Below, in pieces: positions 13,335-19,918 of a DNA stretch of 22,728 bases; position 1 is the first letter of the stretch; each line of letters starts with the position of its first letter. The DNA is from a virus. The notes under the pieces were generated by a model. The model made no database searches. It was not told the origin of the DNA and saw only the letters and a program-made list of their open reading frames with translations. The DNA lies in IMG/VR virus record IMGVR_UViG_3300020439_000089, positions 1-22,728 of that record; one strand, written 5' to 3'. Position numbers and translations under genes: made by a program.

Positions 13335-13540
13335 TTAGTAAATTTGTAGATGAGGTAACTGCACAAATCATGACTGGTTTAGAATATGATAAACGCAGAG
13401 ACCCAATTAAATATACATTAGAAGAAAATATAGTAAGACGTATTTTGATGCGTAATTTAGATTCACTATTAGAGGAGATACAAGGTGTTCAAAAAGATAC
13501 AAGCGGGGACAACCAAGAGAGTAGTCTTAATACTAAGTGA
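13331..13540 (+). CDS. Small hypothetical protein between primase and polymerase
   Basis: The 69-residue product begins MISKFVDEVTAQIMTGLEYD and looks helical and acidic. GGAGGT stands six bases before the ATG, which overlaps the primase stop. Its last 56 bases overlap the polymerase start in another frame, and it carries the polymerase ribosome site. It may act mainly as a coupling leader for the polymerase, or be a replisome accessory; no family is recognised. Confidence 0.68.
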   Translation: MISKFVDEVTAQIMTGLEYDKRRDPIKYTLEENIVRRILMRNLDSLLEEIQGVQKDTSGDNQESSLNTK

Positions 13541-15542
13541 TAAACCATGTGAGGCAATGACCAGGTTAGGACAACCAAAAGGTACTAAGATGTATGACGA
13601 CTTAGAGGTATTGTGTCGTGATTATCTACCTAAGATACAAACTTGGTGGTGTTCTTGTATTCCTAAGTATCAAGACAAAGTAAAAATTGCAGACATTCGT
13701 AAACATGTGCCATTTGTCAGGCAGGTTATTGATAAAGTAAAACCTGTTTATATTATTGCCATGGGACGTGATGCGTCACGTACTATTGATGAGATAGAAG
13801 GTGATTTACCAGAGGTATTTTCTTGTGGTAGCTGGTTTGATGGTGCTTACAAATCTTTTACAGAAACTTTTAATAGAGTACAGCATGAGTTTAGGGGTAC
13901 ATTGTACCCAATACCTGTAACACAAAGTTTAAGTAAGATAGTTATGCAGTCAGAAAGATATAAAGAGTTAGCTATAGATTTTGAATGGAACCCAGACACA
14001 GGTGTACCCCATTCAGTGGGTTTAGCTGCAGGTAAATGGTGTGGTGGATTCATTCTTACTGACCAGATAAAACAAGTTATATTAAAAGCTGTACGTGATA
14101 AGGACATGACTATCGTAGGGCATAACATTACAGCTGACTGTACTAAAATATTAGACTACTTAGGTAATAATATAGAGTGTAATTTTATGGACACTTTATT
14201 ATTAAAACGTCAGTTAGATTTTAGTAATAAGAATAATGGATTAAAATATTTAGCTGACAGATTTTTGTTACTAGAAAATTATTGGAGGGATATAACAATT
14301 GAAGATTTTGCAAGCCCTAGTCCTAAGTTGCTTCGCTATACTGCTGGGGATGCTTGGGCTACTCTACGTTTGTGGGATACATATTACCAAAACTATCAAA
14401 AAGATTGGCAGTTTATGGACGTAGCCCGTAGGTTAGATATGGAGATGGTTCTGCCAGTAGCACACATGATACATGGTGGAATCAAATTAGATAAAAAAGA
14501 GTTGGTAAAGCAACGTAAAAAATTGCATAAAGAACAGATAAAACTATTAGAATATTTTGAAACAAATTATGACATAAATCCTTCAAGCCCATTGCAAGTG
14601 TTAGAGGTATTGAAGAAAAAACACAAGATTAAATCAACTGGTGTAGATGTGTTAAGTAAATTAAACACACCGTTTACTCAAAAGATATTAGAGTATCGTA
14701 AGGTTACAAAACTATTAACCACATACATAGACAAGATACCAGACTTAGCAGATTCAGAAGGTATCATTAGATGTAATTTACATTTAGGCAGCACTGTAAC
14801 AGGTCGTATGAGTAGTAGTAATCCTAACATGCAAAATATACCACCATATGTACGCCCTATATTTCAATCTGTATTTGAACAAGATGGATGTTTAATGACT
14901 GTGGATGCTAGTCAAAGTGAGTTGCGCTGTTTAGCATATCTTAGTGGTAGTCAGTACTTGATAGATGCATACAACCAAGGGACGGACATGCATACCCTTG
15001 TGTCAGAGTTAGCAGGGATAGAACGTAAAAATGCTAAGACACTTAACTTTGCTTATGTGTATGGTTCATCTGAGTTTGGTTTAATAAATCAATTAATTAT
15101 GTCAGGTGTACCTAAAGCACTGTCTGCACAAACTGTAAAATTATTTATGAATACAATGTCACAGATTGGTATAGCAGATTATCAACGTAAACTTATTGAC
15201 AAGGCTAAAGGGCTCGGGTATATATATTCACCATACGGTAGAGTGGGTAATAGGTTGAAGACTACACAAGTTGTTAACTATCCCATACAGTCATTTAGTG
15301 CTGACATAAACAAGCAACGCATTATACAAATGTTTAACTTGTTAAAAAAGTACAAACTAAAAAGTCGTATCTGGTTAGAGTTTCATGATGCGATGGAGTT
15401 AGATGTGTATGGACCAGAGTTAGAACAGGTCAGAGAAATATTACAAACAGAAATTAATGAAGATATCCCTGATGTCTTGGGTAAAGGCATAAATTTACAG
15501 CTCCCTTTGGATGTTAAAGAACATGGCGTCAACTGGGAATAG
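13485..15542 (+). CDS. Family A DNA polymerase with 3'-5' exonuclease and UDG-like N-terminal domain
   Basis: The 685-residue polymerase starts at GTG 13485 with GAGGAG eight bases upstream. Residues 1-155 resemble a degenerate uracil-DNA-glycosylase fold (VVLILSDKPCEAM; PFVRQVIDKVKPVYIIAMGR), lacking an obvious catalytic motif. The exonuclease follows: Asp165/Glu167 in AIDFEW, Asn214 to Asp218 in GHNITAD, YTAGDAW near 285-291. Polymerase motifs are TGRMSSSNPNMQNIP (439-453), motif A TVDASQSELR (Asp474), motif B RKNAKTLNFAYVYG (514-527) and motif C FHDAMELD (His634, Asp635). The residue equivalent to E. coli Phe762 is Phe522. A GGGTAC palindrome lies at codons near 137-141. Confidence 0.95.
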   Translation: MFKKIQAGTTKRVVLILSDKPCEAMTRLGQPKGTKMYDDLEVLCRDYLPKIQTWWCSCIPKYQDKVKIADIRKHVPFVRQVIDKVKPVYIIAMGRDASRTIDEIEGDLPEVFSCGSWFDGAYKSFTETFNRVQHEFRGTLYPIPVTQSLSKIVMQSERYKELAIDFEWNPDTGVPHSVGLAAGKWCGGFILTDQIKQVILKAVRDKDMTIVGHNITADCTKILDYLGNNIECNFMDTLLLKRQLDFSNKNNGLKYLADRFLLLENYWRDITIEDFASPSPKLLRYTAGDAWATLRLWDTYYQNYQKDWQFMDVARRLDMEMVLPVAHMIHGGIKLDKKELVKQRKKLHKEQIKLLEYFETNYDINPSSPLQVLEVLKKKHKIKSTGVDVLSKLNTPFTQKILEYRKVTKLLTTYIDKIPDLADSEGIIRCNLHLGSTVTGRMSSSNPNMQNIPPYVRPIFQSVFEQDGCLMTVDASQSELRCLAYLSGSQYLIDAYNQGTDMHTLVSELAGIERKNAKTLNFAYVYGSSEFGLINQLIMSGVPKALSAQTVKLFMNTMSQIGIADYQRKLIDKAKGLGYIYSPYGRVGNRLKTTQVVNYPIQSFSADINKQRIIQMFNLLKKYKLKSRIWLEFHDAMELDVYGPELEQVREILQTEINEDIPDVLGKGINLQLPLDVKEHGVNWE
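13895..13909. repeat. GGGTAC palindrome in polymerase gene
   Basis: GGGTACATTGTACCC has perfect arms around three bases. It lies in codons of the UDG-like N-terminal domain, outside the exonuclease and polymerase motifs. Confidence 0.82.
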
Positions 15543-15552
15543 GAGGTCATTT

Positions 15553-15825
15553 ATGGCATACGGTGAACCAAGAGCCGGAAGAGTAGGAGGACATAGTAAA
15601 CCTAGTGCTCCAGCAAACAACAATGAAGGTCAAAAAAGTTTGGTCAACATTGGTGGAGGTTGGAAAAAAGACTGGGGATACTCATGTGTTCTTACAGTAA
15701 ATGGTAGAAAATACAAAGTTCTAGCGTTTTGGAATAAATATAGAGATGGTAACAATCCACCTGATTTAGCATTTAGTTTACGTGCTGAAGAGGTAGATGG
15801 AGAACCAGCTGAGCCCAGAACATAG
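15553..15825 (+). CDS. Small protein after polymerase, possible beta-barrel
   Basis: AGGAGG and ATG 15553 give 90 residues; a longer reading from 15511 lies inside the polymerase and has no site. The N-terminal third is Gly/Ser/Asn-rich (MAYGEPRAGRVGGHSKPSAP). The rest has alternating strands (SCVLTVNGRKYKVLAFWNKY, PPDLAFSLRAEEV), resembling small phage proteins of the DUF736-like or OB-like kind. A single-strand binding role is tempting beside a polymerase and an exonuclease, but the motif evidence is weak. Confidence 0.7.
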   Translation: MAYGEPRAGRVGGHSKPSAPANNNEGQKSLVNIGGGWKKDWGYSCVLTVNGRKYKVLAFWNKYRDGNNPPDLAFSLRAEEVDGEPAEPRT

Positions 15826-15834
15826 GAGATTTGT

Positions 15835-16659
15835 ATGAGCTACACAGTAAAACAACTAATGACAGACCCAGAGTTGTTTCTGGAGGCTTTACACGACTCA
15901 ACAGAGTCTGTATTGGATGACGAGTTTGCGTTAAGATTTGAAGAATGGAAAGCACGCGGTGTAGGTAAAGACAATTTAGTACGTTCTTCAAGTCTGGGTA
16001 CGTGTATACGTCAGGCATATTATTCTTATTTAGCTGATGTGGAACGAACACCGGTATCGGACCCACTAGCTAGGCGTAGAATGTTTATGGGGTTTGTTAA
16101 TGAACAGACCATGGGTAGAATCATAGACAAAATGCCCGGTAAAATACATGGGTTAGATAGTGCGGAACAAAATCAGTTTCCTATTCATGTAGAAATGGAT
16201 GCTGACAAACCCATTGGTTTTGCAGCCACTACAGACTTTGTTAAAGAGTTTGAAGATAAAGATGGTAATAAATATCTGATACCTATGGAGTTAAAATCCA
16301 CGGATATTTACAAATGGAAAGATTTTACGTTTTGGAAGTACCACTTAAAACAATTATTGTTATGGGTGTATATAGCTAAACAACTGGGGTACAACGTACC
16401 CTATGCTATTTTACTATATACAAGACGTAGCACTATGGAGATGAAACATTGTGTTATCTCTGTAGATACTAAATATACAAAAATGGGCAGGATAATAGAA
16501 AGCTGGGAACATTGGCAGCCATACATTCACCATCTGGTGGACACCTTGCGAAACTCCTCACAGAGTAAACAAGTACCCGCTTTACCAACTGATGTTCCTA
16601 AATACATCTGTGCATCTTGCCCTCACAAACCGGTATGTGATAGGGATGGTAATTATTAA
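15835..16659 (+). CDS. Cas4/RecB-like PD-(D/E)XK exonuclease with Fe-S cysteines
   Basis: The 274-residue protein has the Cas4/AddB-type layout. Cys57 is in SSSLGTCIRQAYYS; the nuclease core has Asp134 (FAATTDFV), Glu152 and Lys154 (PMELKST) and a Gln173...Tyr179 helix (HLKQLLLWVYIAK). A C-terminal cysteine trio follows at about 259, 262 and 268 (CASCPHKPVC). The four cysteines would bind a 4Fe-4S cluster, as in this family. Phage members act in replication or recombination end-processing. AGGAG precedes ATG 15835. A GGGTAC palindrome (16387-16401) lies in frame near residue 185. Confidence 0.88.
   Translation: MSYTVKQLMTDPELFLEALHDSTESVLDDEFALRFEEWKARGVGKDNLVRSSSLGTCIRQAYYSYLADVERTPVSDPLARRRMFMGFVNEQTMGRIIDKMPGKIHGLDSAEQNQFPIHVEMDADKPIGFAATTDFVKEFEDKDGNKYLIPMELKSTDIYKWKDFTFWKYHLKQLLLWVYIAKQLGYNVPYAILLYTRRSTMEMKHCVISVDTKYTKMGRIIESWEHWQPYIHHLVDTLRNSSQSKQVPALPTDVPKYICASCPHKPVCDRDGNY
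16387..16401. repeat. GGGTAC palindrome in exonuclease gene
   Basis: GGGTACAACGTACCC has perfect arms around three bases. It encodes Gly-Tyr-Asn-Val-Pro in a folded part of the Cas4-like protein, so it is not limited to disordered linkers. Confidence 0.82.
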
Positions 16660-17039
16660 TGCCTAATAAAAAGTACCAAGCTGGTTATAGATTTGAAAAA
16701 CGTACTGTTGAGTATTTGAATAATCAACTTGGTCCCCTAAAACATATCAAGTATCACATTGTAGAATCAAGAGGTAGTAAAGGTATAGCTGATATCATGT
16801 GTGGTGTATATAACATGGACACAGGAGAACGTTTCTGGTTTGGTGTGCAGTGTAAAAAAGGTTACATTAGTAGACCACAGATGAAACGTGATGCTTACCG
16901 TGCTATGAAAGAAAAGGGCATGATGTTATACCATGCTACCTTAGATACAAGAAAGAATTTTATTATGACACCAGAGTTTTCTGATTGGATTGAGTTACAT
17001 TTAACAATACCAAGTTATGCGGAGGGCACTAGTGAATAA
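16659..17039 (+). CDS. Hjc-like Holliday junction resolvase / PD-(D/E)XK endonuclease
   Basis: The 126-residue protein matches the archaeal Hjc-type nuclease pattern: Glu13 in GYRFEKRTVEYL, the ESRGSKGIADIM loop with Asp45, and the VQCKK strand with Gln64 and Lys66. The N-terminal E, the 'SRGSKG..D' loop and the Q-x-K are hallmarks of this fold. A resolvase is expected in phages that pack branched replication products. The ATG overlaps the previous stop (TAATG); only a weak purine-rich site precedes it, so coupling is likely. A VRR-type nuclease is the alternative. Confidence 0.8.
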   Translation: MPNKKYQAGYRFEKRTVEYLNNQLGPLKHIKYHIVESRGSKGIADIMCGVYNMDTGERFWFGVQCKKGYISRPQMKRDAYRAMKEKGMMLYHATLDTRKNFIMTPEFSDWIELHLTIPSYAEGTSE

Positions 17040-17586
17040 AGAATATATCTTAGTGTTACAACGTTTAGGTGTTATATCGTTGATGTACAAAGATAAGTTT
17101 GGAGCAGGTATGTTAATGCCTACTATGTTCCAAGATAGTAGACTTACCATGATAAGTAAGTTATTAAATCTAGTCAGTCAACACTGGACGTCATTGCATC
17201 TGTCTCGTTTTTTACCACAAGAAATATCACCGGTTGAGTTTCACACATGGCTTACAGAGACAAAGATGTCTTACTTAAACAAAGAAAGTTATTTAACAAT
17301 GACTTACAAAAATTTATTACACGACTCTACTCGTATTATAGAGTTACCAACCGTAGGTAAAATAGAGCACTTGTGTAATATGAAAGTACGTATTTATTAT
17401 AATCTAATACCAGATATTGTTGTGCATATTTTGCAACATAATCCTATTAAATATCCAGGTACTATATTTCCAACTAAATTTCATTTCTTTTTTATCTCAT
17501 GTGATTGGGATGATATACACGACAGTGTATTAGAAGCGTACAAAAAATTTCTATATACTGGAGAAGAAAATGTTAGTAGTAGTTAG
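17032..17586 (+). CDS. Unknown protein, 184 residues
   Basis: GGAGG six bases before GTG 17032 is preferred to the ATG at 17017, which lacks a site. The protein (starting with residues of NKEYILVLQRLGVISLMYKD) is mixed helical with many aromatic residues; its second half contains IYYNLIPDIVVHILQHNPIK and KFHFFFISCDWDDIHDSVLE. I recognise no domain. It overlaps the resolvase end by 8 bases and the last early gene by 17 bases. The setting suggests a role in late replication or the switch to late expression, but nothing in the sequence proves it. Confidence 0.75.
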   Translation: MNKEYILVLQRLGVISLMYKDKFGAGMLMPTMFQDSRLTMISKLLNLVSQHWTSLHLSRFLPQEISPVEFHTWLTETKMSYLNKESYLTMTYKNLLHDSTRIIELPTVGKIEHLCNMKVRIYYNLIPDIVVHILQHNPIKYPGTIFPTKFHFFFISCDWDDIHDSVLEAYKKFLYTGEENVSSS

Positions 17587-18058
17587 CAATTTATCTGATG
17601 TGTTTAGCATTAAGAATTATTGGTCAGTGTCTATGGACCAGCAGTTATTAACTAGTGAGACTGTTAAGTTTATGGTAAATCCTGGTTATGCTGCTTTACA
17701 AGATAAACACTTTCCTAGCCTAATTGCATTGATAGCATTAGAGGAAGCTAAGTTAATTTTTATTGATGGATATCATCAGAATATTTTTTATCGTTGTTCT
17801 CAAATGATACACAGTTTAATGTCATATATGTTACCAAGTGAGTTGACTAAAACTTTAGTACGTAACAGAATTACTTACAACCGTGTAACTACAAAGAATG
17901 ATGAAACAAATACAAAGATTAGGATACTAAAAGAATCCGTAGATGCTGGAGAAGATACAGTGGATTTAAGTGTGGTGCCTTGGGAAGTATATTCTAAGGA
18001 AATATTACCAAGTTTGTACGACCCATACACTGATGACGAAACATCTACATTAAATTAA
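17570..18058 (+). CDS. Unknown protein, last gene of early operon
   Basis: The 162-residue protein begins MLVVVSNLSDVFSIKNYWSV. It has a hydrophobic helix near the middle (FPSLIALIALEEAKLIFIDG), a polar segment rich in Thr/Asn/Lys/Arg and an acidic C-terminus (YDPYTDDETSTLN). GGAGAAG stands close before the ATG. No family is recognised. An intrinsic terminator follows its TAA stop within 40-80 bases. Confidence 0.75.
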   Translation: MLVVVSNLSDVFSIKNYWSVSMDQQLLTSETVKFMVNPGYAALQDKHFPSLIALIALEEAKLIFIDGYHQNIFYRCSQMIHSLMSYMLPSELTKTLVRNRITYNRVTTKNDETNTKIRILKESVDAGEDTVDLSVVPWEVYSKEILPSLYDPYTDDETSTLN

Positions 18059-18097
18059 CCCTTAGTAACTTATCGGCGTTCGGTTACATTGGGTGAG

Positions 18098-18139
18098 CCC
18101 CACCGGGTTTTCTGGTTATATTACTGGTGGGGTTTTTTT
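18098..18139 (+). terminator. Rho-independent terminator of the early operon
   Basis: CCCCACC (18098-18104) pairs with GGTGGGG (18126-18132) around a 21-base loop, followed by seven T residues (18133-18139). The T-run is on the plus strand only, so it terminates the rightward early transcript. The right arm overlaps the last codons of the convergent gene 18121-18363. The loop is long for a terminator, but stem and T-run are strong. Confidence 0.8.
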
Positions 18140-18363
18140 CTACCATTCTTATGGTATCTGTGTACAGCACGTTCTAAGTAGTCTACTTTAAGTGTAAGTT
18201 CTTTTAAGGTTACATCTTTCTCAGACATAAGGTCATACAATTTATCTACACTATCTCTTAATTTATCTAAACTTTGATTTAGTTTATACAAAACAAATAT
18301 AGCTACAGCAATAGGGAAACCTACATTTGTAATCATACTTTCTACCATGCCGTACTCGTCCAT
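18121..18363 (-). CDS. Small membrane protein, holin-like
   Basis: The 80-residue protein has an acidic start (MDEYGMVESMI), one membrane segment near residues 12-28 (VGFPIAVAIFVLYKL) and a charged coiled-coil tail ending in basic residues (HRYHKNGRKKPHQ). This build resembles BhlA/UviB-type holin-like peptides, and it is the last gene of the late operon, a usual place for lysis genes. AGGAG precedes ATG 18363, which overlaps the previous stop (TAATG). No endolysin is visible nearby, so a lysis role is not proven. Confidence 0.6.
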   Translation of the reverse strand: MDEYGMVESMITNVGFPIAVAIFVLYKLNQSLDKLRDSVDKLYDLMSEKDVTLKELTLKVDYLERAVHRYHKNGRKKPHQ

Positions 18364-19676
18364 TAGTCTCCTATAGGTGGGTTAGTTAATGTTATATCTG
18401 CTATGTCCTTAGTTGGTTTTCCTTGTGTTTGTCTTAGTAAATTGTCAATGTTTATCCCGTTATCTTTCTCAATCTGTGTGCGTATTCTGTCGTCATTTGG
18501 ATTGTGTATTGAGTTTAAACTATTTCGTACAAATCCAAGTGCTCCACCATTTGGTCTATTTAACCGCCAGGTATCTGATTTCAATTTCTCTTTAACTTTA
18601 GCGTGTAACTCATCTCTCTTAGGGCTTGTATCTTGTAAATAATCTATGTATCCATTTTCGTACCCATATCTTTTAAGTACTGCGTCATAGTCGTTCATCA
18701 TAGGTTGTAATGTACTATAGATTCTTTTTAAGTGTGCATCAGCTCTAGCTCTGTCTTCATCCTCTAAGTCATCATAACCAATCTCCATCAGGTGTATGCC
18801 TAATACTGTGTTTAATAACTCTTGTTTAGTAGTTGGATGTGTTTTATTATTATTGTATGGTTCCCAACTTTGAAACCAAGTACTATCTGTCTTATTTAGT
18901 ATCTGCTCTACCCTCTTAATATAACTATTAGCTTTGGATAAGTATTCTTCAGTAGTAGTATTTTCTGCAAAGTTATCTCTCCACTTTACACGTGAGTCAG
19001 TAGCATCATATTTACCCTTATAAGTAAATCCATGCATATGTCTAAATAACTGCAATACCATATCTCCGTGTGTCATATACCTGGCTACACCTGCACGTTT
19101 TTCGTACTGTCCAGTTTCCTTGTCATAATTACCAGCAGCCCTCATGTGTACAGAAGGTACAGCACCAGTAAAATATTCTCTATCTTGAGTAGCAATTGAT
19201 GATGAGTAATTCATTTTACCATGGTGTATATCTAGGGCTGTATTGTCAGTAGGATTGTACAACGCGATAGGATTCTTAAAACCAGTTTTAATTAAATAGT
19301 TTTGTACAGTGGTCGGGATATATTGTTTATACCTATTAAAATCATCTTCTGTTTCAATCCTAACAGGTGGCAACATTCCAGAAGAATAATCTTGTACCTG
19401 CTGCTGTTCTTCTAGAGGCATCTGAGATACTTCTCTTGCCCAAGGACCAGAAAAAAATTTGTTTATAGGATTAGCAACTTCTTTATTAAAAATATTTGCT
19501 TCTTCTTGTGTTTCAAGTATCTCAATAATATGTGCGCTCTTTGAGTTTATTGCATCTAATGCACACTCATCATCTGTGATATATCTATTTTTTTCTAGTT
19601 CTGCATCCCAACGGTATGGGCTAACAGCAAAGAATCCATCATCTGTTTTTATCACACGTACTTTAGGTATTATCAT
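18363..19676 (-). CDS. Unknown late protein, 437 residues
   Basis: The soluble-looking protein begins MIIPKVRVIKTDDGFFAVSP. It contains a His-rich central part (ALDIHHGKMNYSSS; MVLQLFRHMHGFTYKGKYD), a helical stretch (ANSYIKRVEQILNKTDSTW; HLMEIGYDDLEDEDRA) and a polar C-terminus. GGGAG precedes ATG 19676 and forms the end of the upstream gene. I recognise no domain. A virion protein or a lysis-related hydrolase could stand here, but no catalytic motif is evident. Confidence 0.75.
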   Translation of the reverse strand: MIIPKVRVIKTDDGFFAVSPYRWDAELEKNRYITDDECALDAINSKSAHIIEILETQEEANIFNKEVANPINKFFSGPWAREVSQMPLEEQQQVQDYSSGMLPPVRIETEDDFNRYKQYIPTTVQNYLIKTGFKNPIALYNPTDNTALDIHHGKMNYSSSIATQDREYFTGAVPSVHMRAAGNYDKETGQYEKRAGVARYMTHGDMVLQLFRHMHGFTYKGKYDATDSRVKWRDNFAENTTTEEYLSKANSYIKRVEQILNKTDSTWFQSWEPYNNNKTHPTTKQELLNTVLGIHLMEIGYDDLEDEDRARADAHLKRIYSTLQPMMNDYDAVLKRYGYENGYIDYLQDTSPKRDELHAKVKEKLKSDTWRLNRPNGGALGFVRNSLNSIHNPNDDRIRTQIEKDNGINIDNLLRQTQGKPTKDIADITLTNPPIGD

Positions 19677-19681
19677 TTTAC

Positions 19682-19918
19682 TTATCTCCCTAATGGATTA
19701 TTTAAACCAGACCTAAATTCATCTAGTTTAGCATCCAATACTTCTACTCTTTTATCTAATAGATTTACTTGTTGTTGTAATTTTTCTATTGTATCAGAAC
19801 CTACTGCTTCTGACACTGCATCTAGTCTGTTGTTAAACACACCCCATGCATAGAATCCACCACCAATGGCAGATACAACCCCAATTATCATTGCATATTT
19901 TTGTAATTTATCTAGCAT
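19682..19918 (-). CDS. Small membrane protein with coiled coil
   Basis: The 78-residue protein has one N-terminal membrane segment (residues about 9-28, AMIIGVVSAIGGGFYAWGVF) and then a long coiled coil (DTIEKLQQQVNLLDKRVEVL). Phages often encode such proteins as holin accessories or in lysis cassettes, and the holin-like gene 18121-18363 has the same architecture. AAGGAG seven bases before ATG 19918 lies in the end of the upstream gene (11-base overlap). Confidence 0.72.
   Translation of the reverse strand: MLDKLQKYAMIIGVVSAIGGGFYAWGVFNNRLDAVSEAVGSDTIEKLQQQVNLLDKRVEVLDAKLDEFRSGLNNPLGR

Noticed and set aside
18061-18120. Possible small RNA from GTAAC/GTTAC repeats between the convergent operons
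   Set aside because: The inverted repeat is short and the stretch is adequately explained as the region leading into the early terminator.
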